A stretch of DNA of 64,000 nt from Ulva prolifera. Its lineage: Eukaryota; Chlorophyta; Ulvophyceae; Ulvales; Ulvaceae. The position numbers were made by a program, and so were the translations under genes. Below the pieces are notes generated by a model that was given only the letters and a program-made list of their open reading frames with translations, was not told the origin of the DNA and made no database searches. The DNA lies in assembly GCA_023078555.1 (NCBI GenBank), contig CM041197.1, positions 4,857,810 through 4,921,809 on the forward strand, written 5' to 3'. Of the stretch, positions 10,049 to 22,739 are shown one piece after another (the first letter of the stretch is position 1; every line of letters begins with the position of its first letter).

Positions 10049-13000
10049 ATGACAGCCTCACGCGCAGCCTGGTTGCTCGTCGCAGCATGTGTGGCAACAC
10101 ACGTCACAGTGGCTGTAGTGGAGCAGGAGTCCTGGGATGCATGGGGCCGGTATTCGCATGCACCCTCCGAACGCCCGGGCGAGCAGGCGGCGGCACTGCG
10201 GCGCGTATGGAACCGCGGCCCGGAATTCACGACGTTCATCGCAGATGAGGTGGTGGAAGTCGACGATGGTGAAGATCTGGAGTATGGCGGGGTGCTGGAG
10301 GAGGGAGGGCCACGCAGGAGGCTGCTACACGGCTGCCGCAGCGGTCGCATGCCGTACGTCCCCCGTGGCATGACAACTGGGATGAGTAATTATCCTCCCT
10401 GCAAACAGATGGAGTCGCGCTGGCCGGGCTCGACCGTGTGCATGCAATTGCTTGACCTTGCAAATCAGTGTTGGGTCGTCGGGCCCGATCATATGTGTCA
10501 TGACATGTGGGTCGTTAGCAAGCACTCTGTGATGCTCACTGACTACAGCTACACTATATGCAGATCAATATCCCACAGTCATGACCACTAGCACACTATT
10601 GCTGCATTATATGCATTAGCAGCTACATTGACTCAGCACGAGTCAGCGCGAGTCAGCATGTCTTCTCAGCGGGCGCTCAGCACTAGGCTAAACACACTTC
10701 TCTCAACAATATGGAATAGTTCCGAGTATTCAGGTCTGATTTCTGGGTGCACGTGGCAGGCCTGATGAAAATGACCTGCACCTCGACCAAACACTGATGC
10801 AAACATCATGACCTCACTAGGGCCTAGTTGTGGTCTCAGGGATCATGAAGTGGACTCGAGTGAATCATTGTGTGTGCTGCTCTCGTGCAAACGGGCTGCT
10901 GCAGCAGGAGGTGCACGGGCCCGATTGACATGTTTTCTCAAGTGCCACTGGTGAGTGGCACTTGAGAGGGTGGGAGGCGCGGCCGCTGTGAGGAGCCCTG
11001 GCTCTGTTCGCGATTAGAGGCAGGACGTGTCAGCATGCATCCAGATGTGCTGCCATAGACGTGCTCCTGACGGTGAGGCTTGCTAGCACTCTTGGTGTCC
11101 CAGTGCATGGCTGTGAGGCGTACAGTGCTGTGCTGGTCGAGCTGGCCAACGCCCTATAGCTAGAGCTTCCTTGACACGGTGATTTGCACGAGTAATGCGC
11201 TGCTGCGCACACTACTATTCTTGAGTGTTGCTAAGTATGACCATCGATGGAAGATATCTTACAATGAGTGGTTTTTTTCACTCATTGTAAGATGGTCATA
11301 CTTAGCAACATATATGATATTCACTAGTACTGTACATGTAGCGCGTTCAGCTCTGTGAGAGTGGCATCCGTGTCACCACAAGTTTTTGTGGTGTTCCGTT
11401 GCTGGGCCCTCACAGCAGGTGCCCAGGTAATCGGACACTGTCACAGATTTGAGGTGGTGCCAAGATGGAAGATCGATATCGCTCCTCCATCATTCAAAGT
11501 CTGCAATGTCCCCATCAGGTCCGATAGGTCCTAGGTCAACAGTTGTTGTCTTGATGACACCATCATCATTCCGAACGACCAGGTATCGTTTTTTGTTCAA
11601 TAGCCTGGACTGAGCCCAATCGCGAACATTCAACTGCGATTGATATCAACATGGCTGCTTTCATCGCAGTTGAATGTTGAAATGAACCAGCATCAGCAGG
11701 TTGCTTCTCCTATGATGTTACCGGTGTACACATGTGCTGCACAGCGGCGGAGGCTAGGGGGTCATGCACTAGGAGTACGCCTGCTACGAAGTGGTCCCAG
11801 TGAGGGCGCGCGAAATCGAAGACAATTCTGATAGACTGGGGAACACTTTAAGAATTGCTTAGGTTGAATGAACAGAATGGCTGATTCATCTCGGAGGTTT
11901 GGGGCGAATCACCCAAAGTCGCCGATTTGGGCTGTTCCTGTGGGGAGTACCCCAAAATCCGCGTTTTGTTCCCCAAACCTCGAGACTGCTCCCCAATCGT
12001 CCCCAAACTCATTCGCTGATGCTTCTTTTGATGTTTTACTGGCACATAGCCCTCCTTGATGTCATGCTGCGTCTCTGTGTGCCCATTTCCGGCCTAGCAG
12101 GCTTGCAAGATGTGAACCAGCCATAAGTAAATAAACCACATGCCGACACGACACATGCAAAACAGCACATGAACAACACATGCATACATGCATACATGGC
12201 CGCAGTTGGACACAGTGACATGTACCTCCGAATGAAGTGATTTGGCCGTTATTCAACACTGAGGGTGTTGTGGCATTCAGACCCTGCCGCACTCTGCCGA
12301 GGTGCCCACGGTGTAGAGCCCCCATGAGCAAGCGACAAGGCCACTGCAGAAAGCAAAGGAGGAGATTCCATTGTATGGCACGCAGACCGCCATCAACTGC
12401 GCCACCGCGCGGCAGCGTCCTCGAGAGTGAGACTTGCCCAAATCTCTTCACGCTGTCAAGGTTCACTGGGTCATCCCCGGGCGAGGATAGTATGGGTGGG
12501 CTGTATGGGGATGACCGTGACTACACTGAGACACAGTTCGCGCCAGATGGCGTGGAGCTCGTACCGGACCCGATTGGCGAAGTGCGGGCATTCCGTGCCG
12601 TGTCGACGGCGGAGGATCTGCAGGAGGCGCTGCGGAGGGGCACAAACCACATCCTCATCACAGCCCACCTCGATGCGACCGAAGTGACACCGGAGCGGGA
12701 CCTGGAGATGCGGGAGGCGCTGAACAGCGCCGTCGGGCGGGTCCAGAACACCACGCTGTCCATTGCCGTGCGCCCCTCCGCAGCAGATTTGTTCTCAGAT
12801 TTCACTCCTAGCGGAATGGCAGGGCAACATACAGCTGCGCCGCGACAACTGAGGCATGTACACGCGAGCGAAGAGATCCTTCCATACGATCTGGTAGCGC
12901 TGTTAATGCACAATGCCCTGTCCTCGGCCACGCATGCTGCGCAGCATCATTGGGCCGAAGCCGCGTGTTTCTGTTTGCCTTATGCAGCCTCTAGAACTAG

Positions 13001-16000
13001 TGCTGTGCTGCTAAATCACACTATACATCATCGTCTGTACCTACCCCCGCCCTTATTTCGCCCTTGGAAAGTGACATGTCGCCCTTACTGTCGCCCTTAG
13101 ATTTCGCCCTTATTTAGGGTGGCACTTTTTGAAGCCTAATTAAGGGCGGCATGACTCTACACAAGGGCGGCACCAAGGGAGGCCCTTCTTTGCCATTGTA
13201 TTAAGGGCGACTTGCCTTTATAGCTCTGTGCTAACGGATGGCTTTGTAATGGCGGATCCGCTCTACCCGCAAGGGCGGGGAGCATCCGCCGAAAAAAAAA
13301 TGTGTGATCACACCGCCGGCCGATGCCATGTGACTGCACGATACGTACGTCAACGGCATTGACCGGCGGTGTGTCGAATATGCGATATTGTGCAGCCACA
13401 TAACGATGACACGGGGTGATGCTCAACTGTGACAATTGGTGTCCACTGGACACCAACGCACAGTTCACTGCTGCGAGACAGTGCACCTAATGCACAGCCT
13501 CGTTCCCCGCGGCACGCTGCATCGTCCAGGGGCAACTGGCCTGTTCTGTCCGGCACAAAGCAAAAGATACAGAAACAGCTTGATCAGTGCGCTGCTCATG
13601 GGACGACGGCTGCTCATGGACTCGGTTCGGTTTCGATGCAGACGAGTATCCTGCTCCGCTTGTGGTGCCTGAAAGGTTAGCCTGCATTTAGGCAATAAAG
13701 TCAGTGTGCATCTGTCAGATATTTAACGCCTCGGAAAGGGTCTGCACGTGTGAAATTAGCGTACGTTGCAGGCGCTGCTAGGAATCAGTACACGGTATAG
13801 CACCCATAGACTGCTATTAGGCAGAAATCATCAACCAATGATTTCACCACGGAAGAACGTCGCCTGGTCAGGCAAACCGTGTGTGATCGGCGAACATGTC
13901 GACATACGGTCAGTTCAACAGGATCAAACGACAGCGGAAACGCATAAAGACGACGGCCCGTACCAGACGAGCCGAATAGTACGTTTCGTGCTTTGGTCAG
14001 TTTTCGTGAAGTTTCTAGTGTCGATGGAATCGGTGACCTGTGAAGCATTGGCATTTCAATACTCGCAAAACATCTTGACACTTCACCACAGCTAGTCTAC
14101 ACGAAACACTGTATACAATATTAAACTTAAGTATCCGGTACTGAGAGCATGCGTGGTGAGTGTGCGTGTCCATTTTTGATGGAGACATGCAGCCGACGAG
14201 CTACATTGTTGCATGCTGACAACGACAGAGGCATGCTGGGAGATACAAGATCAGCAGAAACATAGCATGTGCCATTCATAACGTGGTCACTCCGTCGGCT
14301 ACGGGGCTATGATTGACGGCGATGATGTTTGACTTCCGACGAAACCATCAGCGTGAAACTTCATCCCACGATTGGCAGCTACTAAAAACATGGATCACAA
14401 CCGATGCGCAGTTTGATATGAGTTGCTAGTATTCACAACTCATGATGCTGAGAGACCGTGTGGAACTCGGGCAGTTCTTTAACATCGAAAGGTCATGTGC
14501 GCTTTTGCGCCGCAACATTGCACGGATCTGTGTCAATCTGTTACACGTAGGAATCATACCTTTCTCTGTTGTTTTCTGGCTGAAGATTGGCTACCTAGGC
14601 AGCAGCCAAGCGGTCGTGTTGCTGCTGCTAACAAACGCGTAAGTTCGCACGGACAACGAGCCCTACACCTACAGTGCGCCACATTGTACTTGCTTATCAA
14701 CGAAGTGTAAACAAGTGACATGAGTACCGAAGCCGTATAGACATGGTCGCTGCGCATGAAACTTCGGGAACCGGCCCTGCAGAACGTATACCGCAGGCAT
14801 AAGAATACTTGCCATCACTGCGCACATGCGATGACCACGATGTCAGTGTTGGTACATGTCAGCGCTGATAAGAGTTTCTTCTGCGCAGTACAAAGTTGTC
14901 TGCACGCTGCAGCGATGAGTAGCTGGGACAGAGCGGAGTATGCATGCGTATGTGGCCACCAGGGCAGCCAACGTGACAACAGTGAGACACATGACAGACG
15001 GGCCTCGCAGCAGGCATTGAACCACATAGGTATCGTCCGGCAGCCCCATCAGAGCGACACTGCCCATAAATGCTGAACAATCCGGTGTCATGATGTTGCA
15101 ATGCAGATTCACAGGAACACATTGAGGCCTAGGATGTGGCCACAAAGTCTTCGTCACAACTATGCACTGCACATTAGCTTAACATCCATATTGGCCCTAC
15201 CAAAGGCATGACATAGAGCAGTGAGCCGGTCTTGCATGCGATCAGGATTGGAGTCAACCCGTGCCTTGTGCATTAAAGATTGAGCTTTTTAGGCTTGAGG
15301 AGGTTTAATCAGTCCCATCATGACCAAGCACTGATGCAGATGGGCAGGGGTGCCCGCATACAGTGTTGAGGGCACAGATCTGAGGAGACTCCTCGAGGAG
15401 ACTCCGTACACGCCAGACGCAACAACACTGCGCTGAGCGATTCTCACAGTGCTGGGCGATTCTGTGTTGGCATGCCCTCTGTCTTACCTCGCAGTGCAGA
15501 GGGCGTGACACCGAACATGCTCACATTGGGGGCAGCAGCGCTGCAACGAGGCTGGTTACTAGGTGGAAGCATCATCTCTGCTGGCCAGAGTGCCAGTGGC
15601 TGCATGTGATCACATCACTGACATCCACAGGAGGGCTATCTCAGCACACTGTCAGGCACGAGCACTGGCATCACCAGCCCAGCTGTACTCGTGGTCAAAA
15701 CGTGTGACAACTCCTTTGCAAAGACACTGGGGAATAGTTTGATGTATCTCTGCTGGCCAGAATACCAGTGGCTGCATGTGATCACATCACTGACATCCAC
15801 AGGAGAGCTATCTCAGCACACCGTCAGGCACGAGCACTGGCATCACCAGCCCAGCCATACTCGTGGCCAGTTAGCGTGACAGCCCATTTGCAAAGAGGCT
15901 GGTAAGTAGTGTGAAGCATCTCTGCTGGCCAGAATACCAGCGGCTGCATGTGATCATATCACTGACATCCACAGGAGGGCTATCTCAGCACACCGTCAGG

Positions 16001-19000
16001 CCCGAGCACTGGCATCACCAGCCCAGCTGTATTCGTGGCCAAAACTTGTGACAACCCCTTTGCAAAGACACTGGTGAATAGTTTGATGTATCTCTGTTGG
16101 CCAGAGTGCCAGTGGCTGCATGTGATCACATTACTGCCATCCACAGGAGAGCTATCTCAGCACACCGTCAGGCACGAGCACTGGCATCACCAGCCCAGCT
16201 GTATTCGTGGCCAGTTAGCATGACAACCCCTTTGCAAAGACACTGGTGAATAGTTTGATGCATCTCTGCTGGCCGTAATACCAGTGGCTGCATGTGATCA
16301 CATCACTGACATCCACAGGAGGGCTATCTTAGCACACCGTCAGGCACCAGCACTGGCATCACCAGCCCAGCTGTATTCGTGGCCAGTTAGCGTGACAACC
16401 CCTTTGCAAAGACACTGGTGAATAGTTTGATGTATCTCTGCTGGCCAGAATACCAGTGGCTGCATGTGATCACATCACTGACATCCACAGGAGAGCTATC
16501 TCAGCACACCGTCAGGCACGAGCACTGGCATCACCAGCCCAGCCATACTCGTGGCCAGTTAGCGTGACAGCCCATTTGCAAAGAGGCTGGTAAGTAGTGT
16601 GAAGCATATCTGCTGGCCATAATACCAGTGGCTGCATGTGATCACATCACTGACATCCACAGGAGGGCTATCTCAGCACACCGACAGGCATGAGCACTGG
16701 CATCACCAGCCCAGCTGTACTCGTGGCCAAACCTTGTGACAACTCCTTTGCAAAGACACTGGTGAATAGTTTGATGTATCTCTGCTGGCCATAATACCAG
16801 TGGCTGCATGTGATCACATTACTGCCATCCACAGGAGAGCTATCTCAGCACACCGTCAGGCATGAGCACTGGCATCACCAGCCCAGCTGTACTCGTGGCC
16901 AGTTAGCGTGACAACCCATTTGCAAAGACACTGGTAAATAGTGTGAAGCATCTCTGCTGGCCATAATACCAGCGGCTGCATGTGATCACATCACTGACAT
17001 CCACAGGAGGGCTATCTCAGCACACCGTCAGGCACTTGCATCATTTGCACAGCCGTCCTCGTGTCCAGCCGGTGTTTCCATAACCACATGGCCAGGGAGA
17101 CTGACGTCCAAAGCGGCCGCAGTGGCACTTTCGTTTAGTACGAAGAGCACAGGCATCACTTGCCGCAAGCAGTGTCGTAAGAAGTCTGCAACTGTCCGTG
17201 GCCGTAGACGCTCGCGCCTGTGGTTCATACAGTTTCCAAAGTCTCCATTGCAGATTGGTGAAGCATGATGTGCCCGAGCTTCCAAATGGCTATGTAGCAG
17301 CGATGGTTTGCCCTGCTCGTCCCTGAACACCGTTGCAGCCGTACATAGCCGATTTTCACATACATATAGTTTGCGCTGTAGAATCAGATCGTGGCGCGAT
17401 CTGTGCGTGTGGGGCCTGTTCATAGACCAGATGCTCCAGTAGCCCGCTTCGCGATGGCGCATGATGAGCTCCGCTAGAGACAACACGTCATAAAACTTTG
17501 AACAAATTGGTAAACATGTTGATAGTAGGTTTAATTTTGTATCACTGACGGATTAGCTTCTAGCGGTGACACGCAGCCGTCCTAAGCTCTGCCCAAGTGT
17601 GATCCTCAGGCTGATTGATCTCCAGAAAGGCCGCGAGTCTCCAGAGCCCAAGTTAAGCCTGAATGTAACCAAATATGTTCCCGTGAAAGGATATACACGC
17701 TTTGATCGCGCTGTTCGTGAGCATCGTAACAGCGCTGGCCGACCGAGTCATCCTCGAGACAGGCACAGTGCAACTGCGTCCGTAGACCACAACGAACCGG
17801 GTAAAGCATATCATGCGTCAATGTCATATTGAACATGGTCATTTCGGTTGAAATCACATCAAAAGGCGACTGTTTCTGCTCCGACCTATCCGCCCTTGTC
17901 AGGCCCGCCCTTGTAACATGAGCCAGGACGTGTACAGACGATGTTTTGGAGAAATTTCAATCCTCCATCTGTTGGCAGTAAGCGTTAGCTGCCACTCGAG
18001 CACCACAACACATGCATGTCATCCTCATCAGCTGACACTTGACCCTCCGCAATTAGTGCTTCTACCTCAAAGTCGTATCGGCGTCGCCCGGTGTGCCGAC
18101 TGCAGCTGTATTTCACAATCGGCGCTGCGGCTGGCTACTCATGCAATTGGGAGTTGCATGCGTGCTCATGCGGTTGTGCACGTCCACCTTTGCCTGCAAC
18201 TCCTTGGCAACGCGCTTGCTGATGTGACTCAGATATGGTGGAATTTCTCGATGCGGGGCTGTCAGATCTATCTGTAATTGTGAAGTTCATGAAGCAGCCT
18301 CGTCGTATGGACCGCACTGCAGTCACGGTGCACAGCTACGCAGGGCACCGCCAGAGCCAATATGGGAACGCATGCCATGGCCACCGCGTGTGAGAGCCCA
18401 TGCTCATGCACCAGCGTCGTTGACATTGTACGTAGAGTATGGCAGAGCAAAGCTAGTTGTGTGCCTGCAAGATCCGCCTGTCCATGCCAAAGTTTACCAG
18501 TAGCTATTATCACTAGATGTCTTACTAGTACACAGGTGCCGTCAACAGCCAGTTAACGTCCATAGCTGCAGGTGTTGCGCCTGGCCAGCCAATCAGGCAA
18601 ATAAATGGATTTGATCGCGGTAGCCTGCAGGCACATGCACATGCGGACCTTTTGCTGATACACATTTTCAGCGTGATGTGGGATCCTGTAATTGGCGATG
18701 CGAGCATGCAGGGTCGGTGTGATGAGCTGCCCCCAGAGTCGTTCAACCTCACAGAGCCGGTGCCGCCGAGGGCGTGCGCGATCCTGGTGAAGGAGGACTT
18801 CCTGGACGCCCCCCTCGGCACCACCTGCCTCCTCCTTGACTCCCTCTACATCGCCGTGGACACCACCATCCCAAGGCGCCGAATTCCAGAGAGCTCCATA
18901 CTCGTGCTACATGTGCGTGTCACCACGGCAGTGTGTAAAGGGTTCTCAAGCACATGCTGAACCTCGCCGGAGCATGCATGTACTGCCGGTAGGGTCAGAG

Positions 19001-21215
19001 CCTACAAGCAAGTTGCCAAGGTTGGAGCGCTTCCTTGATTCGATTTGACCCAATGGTCAAATTTTGATGCGACAAAAATCTATTTTGTGCATCAGCACAT
19101 TTTCTCAGCCAGGCTTGCCGCAAGCCTCCAGTGGCTGCGGGACACTCAGCGAACCCAGTGTTCCATGCCGCCACTGGATGAAGCTCCCACCTGTGCTCAA
19201 GGCCTGGATGAAATCCCCACCATCTTGAAAGTGGTTGTGCCACGCAGGTGGATGGGCTGATGTGGATCACCAACTGTGTCTTCCAGGGCGGCAGTGGCAA
19301 CAGCCGTGCCATCGACACCAATAGCAGGAACGGCGGCACCCCGGAGCTCTACATCAGAGGTATGAATTCGAAGTCCATGTCTCATGCAAGCCCGTGCTTC
19401 TTTGGACCTTGATGTCTGCATTTGCTTACATGTGAATCGGAAGCTGCTTGGGTGTCTGGTTTCGTCAGACCTGAAGATCTTTGGTAAGTTCAACTTCTAC
19501 AACACTAAGTTTACTTGCGTCGGTAACCAAAACAACGCCAAGGTGTAATTCACCAAGATTGATCGTCCGATGTCAATGGGGCCGATTCCAGACAACATCG
19601 GCATCCATGCGACTGAGACTGTTGCCGCCGAAGTCACACGCAAGTCACACGCACTTTGGATACGTCGCACCGCCCTGGTGACATCATGACAGCACCCGAC
19701 CGCTGCAGACACAACCTTCACCACCTTCAAGCGCGAGCTCGGCCCCGGCATCCGGGCGACATCTGGCACGCGGGTGTGGCTGGTCAACGTCACCTTCCGG
19801 GACATCGTGCAGCCGCGGCTGCCGGCAAGCAACGACCTGGCGGAGGTGCCTGTGGCCAGTGCCGTGGCAGCCTCCCGTGATGTCTTCCTCGTCCTCGTGG
19901 TGCGGCCTGGCCCTCTGGGCTGTCTCACATGTGTGCATATACATACATAGCACGCGTACATGTATGTTCAACATGTGTCTCGGATGTCAGCTCGGCAGTC
20001 ACCTGAGGATCATCTGAATTTCAGTCTTCAGAGCCGTCTGGTGCTCTACTTGTACACCTTGTGGTACTGCTTTAGTGTTCTATACTGGTGTCAATCTACC
20101 GGTCAGCATGCTGGTATCTTTGCCTCGGGCTAGTCTACATAGGATTGCGTGCGGCGCTGTCAGTTGTCTGCGATCCTTGGGCGAGTTTGCCAGCACTGGC
20201 TCTCATCAATTGGCAATAGGCGCATGCCCCAGAATGCAAGCCTGGATATAGCTGCCTGCCGCCTTGCCTTCACAGGGGCATTCGAGCTTTGCTAGCAAGA
20301 CAACCAGAGCTCATATGCACGCCTTGCCATGCTCGGAGTCATGGACCTGGCCCCGCCGGCTGTGGCCCTAGCCATTTCAGCTGGCAATCGCATCAATCAT
20401 TTTACTGCGGCATGAAGTTGCCTCGAACAGCCTTGCATACACGCCGAACTCCACGTCGGGCAGGCCCGTCACTATAGACCCGAGAGTGCCGAGAGCCAGG
20501 CCGATTCCATCGCCCCCACACGGTGTATGTGTGTCACACACGGTGTATGTGTGTAGAATGTGACAATCGAGAGGAATGAGGTGTTTGGGGAGCCTGCGGG
20601 CGTGCGCGCCATCGCGATCGACCCCAACGGCACCGCGGTCTTCGCCCTCCCCCGTATCGAGGTCTGGCAGTGGCCACAGGGCATGGGGGTGCTCTCTAGC
20701 CCGGACACTGCACAGGCGACATTCCTCGTGGACAACATCGCGCAGCCTCAGATCGACAGGATCATAAAGGTAACACTATTGGCCCCCCTCCCCCGGTGGT
20801 ATCACACCTGCATGCATGCCTGTCATACTGTGCCACCAGTAGCTGTCTGGTGTGCTACAGAGCCTGGCGCATGTTCATCTCTGGCGACAGTCAAGTTGAC
20901 GTGCGGCCCTTCTGGGCATGGCGCCCATCAATATGTCTCTCGAACTAGAGTGCCGGGGAACTGCGCTGGCGTCTGTCTATGCCCAATGCGGGCGCCCATT
21001 GCTAGACTTCTGATGCATACATCGAGCTGTGCGTGCTTTGAGCTGTGCTGACCCCTGCAGCTGCATGCTCCATGCATGCTTGGTGCTGCGAACAGAATGT
21101 CATGCATGCGGCAAATGCTGTGTGCTGCGCATGACGCGTGCTGGGTGTGCAGGTGCAGCAGGAGATCGTCGAGGAGGGGCTGCTGCAGACCTCTCAGGAG
21201 GACTACGATATGTAG
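10049..21215 (+). CDS. Array gene B: intact beta-helix-like secreted protein, 523 aa
   Basis: The exons are 10049-10353, 12281-12767, 18712-18912, 19248-19359, 19709-19899, 20557-20769 and 21153-21215, 1572 nt with stop. Phases are 2,0,0,1,0,0; the first donor is GTACGT. The protein starts [20 protein letters not shown], a clear signal peptide, followed by an acidic region ending LLHGC. Exon 2 has LPRCPRCR and a basic stretch, then the conserved core [12 protein letters not shown]. Later exons carry [48 protein letters not shown] and a 20-residue acidic tail. Secretion is well supported; the beta-helix fold is inferred from strand-like repeats. A GTGCAG acceptor-like site at 10007-10012 suggests a 5'-UTR intron. 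Introns 1 and 2 are swollen by repeats. It is the only copy seen whole and open. Confidence 0.78.
10469..10795. mobile_element. hAT-type MITE, copy 3, with nested insertion
   Basis: In reverse orientation to the other two copies, the left part (10469-10500) and right part (about 10712-10795) match the MITE. They are separated by about 210 bp of unrelated sequence. The ends are CAGTGTTGGGTC and GACCAAACACTG. The flanks TTGCAAAT and ATGCAAAC look like a decayed 8-bp duplication. Confidence 0.7.
10936..10967. repeat. Perfect hairpin, 14-bp stem
   Basis: TCTCAAGTGCCACT is followed by GGTG and the exact reverse complement of the first arm. It lies in intron 1 of gene B. It could be a structured RNA or the scar of a transposon excision. 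Confidence 0.8.
11226..11310. repeat. Long fold-back element
   Basis: Two arms, 11226-11270 and 11279-11310, are reverse complements around a GTTTTTTT loop. The left arm carries about 12 extra bases. The stem is about 32 bp. It may be a MITE or a small-RNA precursor. Confidence 0.75.
11888..11988. repeat. Fold-back with GTTTGGGG arms
   Basis: TCTCGGAGGTTTGGGG near 11888 and CCCCAAACCTCGAGA near 11975 form inverted arms. The spacer between them contains further CCCCAAA/TTTGGG motifs. It is probably a short non-autonomous element. Confidence 0.55.
13047..13210. repeat. GCCCTT motif cluster with inverted halves
   Basis: Five GCCCTT motifs (13049 to about 13110) are followed by three AAGGGC motifs (13142-13208). 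The two halves are in opposite orientation and could fold on each other. A related pair occurs at 17889-17914. Confidence 0.65.
15576..17035. repeat. 172-bp satellite, 8 full units plus partial
   Basis: The anchor CTCTGCTGGCC (or a one-base variant) recurs at 15576, 15748, 15920, 16092, 16264, 16436, 16608, 16780 and 16952, always exactly 172 bp apart. Each unit holds TGCATGTGATCACAT and AGCACTGGCATCACCAGCCC. Two variants of the linker exist, one ending AATAGTTTGATGTAT and one ending AAGTAGTGTGAAGCAT. The array ends abruptly after CGTCAGGCACT. Confidence 0.95.
17028..17486 (-). CDS. ORF with FLYWCH-like C-C-H-H motif; possible transposon remnant
   Basis: A 152-codon minus-strand frame carries [13 protein letters not shown] followed about 15 residues later by HSHLEAR, so the pattern C-x4-C...H-x-H resembles FLYWCH zinc fingers linked to Mutator-like transposases. 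The 3' end overlaps the edge of the 172-bp satellite. No catalytic domain is seen nearby. It is probably a transposon fragment; the function is not established. Confidence 0.35.
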   Translation of the reverse strand: MLSLAELIMRHREAGYWSIWSMNRPHTHRSRHDLILQRKLYVCENRLCTAATVFRDEQGKPSLLHSHLEARAHHASPICNGDFGNCMNHRRERLRPRTVADFLRHCLRQVMPVLFVLNESATAAALDVSLPGHVVMETPAGHEDGCANDASA

Positions 21216-22289
21216 ACATCTGGCCGGGGTTGCGCAGAAACGTGCAGCATCTGTGCATGTCAGTTGTCGTGCCGCAGGTGAGGGCCATGGAGTGAAGGTG
21301 AAGGGCGGAGGCAGGTGCCAAGCGTAGCGGCAGCAGTCCCAGGAAAAACAACATATACTCCTTTGAACCCACGGGCGTGCCCGCATGCTCCTTGATAATT
21401 CTGATCGAAGAAATGCCACTGTGATATCCCACACGGACGGACATAGTGTCGTTGTGGCAGCACAGAGCTCTCTGGGCTCTGCGTGCTGCGTGAATAAGTC
21501 ATGCTTTTTGATACAGTTAACTGAGAGGTGCAGTAGCTAGCTGTTGCTGCGGCTGCACCCTACTAATTGTGTGTTCTGAGTCCACAGTGAGTGCTGCATG
21601 CACCTGTGAGACGAGTGATAAAGACTGAGGGAAACCAGTCATGTACGCATGCTGTTACCACAGTCGTTTAGGTCAAGCACCGAAAGCAGTTTGGTGTCTG
21701 TAGGCTGAAAATTAAGCTGAGTACCAATGTGTGTGGAGACATCAAACTGCGTCCTGGGAGGGCTCTTGGATACAAGTTTCCTCGCAGGACACATTTCGGA
21801 AGTGTTTGAGCTGAAACAAAGTATGTACTTCATCGGAGACAGCATTGCTGCCCACTTAATGTTTCGGCAACATCAAAAGCAGCCATGATACGTGTAACAT
21901 GCATGTTGCATATGTGACTGAAGTGTAAGTTCTTTACATCAGAGGTGTGAGTATGATTCTCTAGGCTAGCGCAGTCACCTTGGTTGCGTACTGGCGGCAC
22001 TGTACAGTGCCATGTTTTGTGGGGATGCGTGCTGCCCGCACACTGTGCTGAGCACAGCTGCATAGGCAACTAAAACGCACACTACTACTGTGGTCTAGTT
22101 TATCGATGGCACCCTCTGTGTCTTGCCTTCCTGCTATCTCAATCCAAACAATGCTCACTGCAGCGGCGCTAACCACGCCTGCAAGCTTGGCCAAGCGCCA
22201 ATTTGCCGCACTTGGCCGCACAGAAACCTTGAACTATAAGAAGTGCAGTTCCGCATCATAATAACCTCATCAACCTGACAAACCCAAAC

Positions 22290-22355
22290 AACATGGATCC
22301 AACATGGATCCAACATGGATCCAACATGGATCCAACATGGATCCAACATGGATCC
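22290..22355. repeat. Six perfect 11-bp tandem repeats
   Basis: AACATGGATCC is repeated six times without variation, each unit holding a GGATCC palindrome. Confidence 0.95.
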
Positions 22356-22715
22356 ACCAGGGGGTACCTGCGGTGACCTCATGCATTTGCAGTAAAGTAA
22401 ACTGGAATTTAAGCATCCAGCACATGTGGTCGGCATATGTGGTCCCGTTAACTCGGAGCTGTCAATTTCCAATAGGATACGGCTCAGTAAATTCAGATTC
22501 ACTTTCTTTTCATGTTGGCTTGATTCAATGCAGTGCTGCTGGCACGCGTTCTTCTCAAAAGGATAACCCACCAGGATTTCGTCCTCCAGGCCTGCATCAT
22601 ACTACAACCCTTGCTCACGCGAGATGATAAGTCCCGACTTCGGCTACATCTCCGCAACATCTCCGCATTCAAGTTGCCTCACTGCAACGGCCGTGACGGC
22701 GAGGCAATGCGCAGA

Positions 22716-22739
22716 GGGGGGGGGGGGGGGGGGGGGGGG
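22716..22739. repeat. G24 homopolymer
   Basis: A run of 24 guanines follows CAGA. Its length is liable to sequencing error, and it could form a quadruplex. Confidence 0.95.

Larger units (their letters stand above)
10354..12280. other. Intron 1 of gene B
   Basis: The intron holds a MITE (10469-10795) and three hairpins: 10936-10967, 11226-11310 and 11888-11988. No exon-like frame is visible in it. The GTACGT donor and TTCAG acceptor join in phase 2, as in genes C and D. Confidence 0.6.
12768..18711. other. Expanded intron 2 of gene B (5.9 kb)
   Basis: The matching intron is 662 bp in gene A, 334 bp in C and 529 bp in D. Here it is filled with a GCCCTT motif cluster (13047-13210), palindromes at about 13310-13372 and 13435-13455, a 172-bp satellite (15576-17035) and an ORF with a zinc-finger-like motif (17028-17486). 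I see no convincing host exon in 13500-15500 or 17500-18700. Confidence 0.6.

Noticed and set aside
15576..17035. CRISPR-like regular repeats
   Set aside because: The whole 172-bp unit is conserved with no variable spacers, and the window is eukaryotic; this is a satellite.
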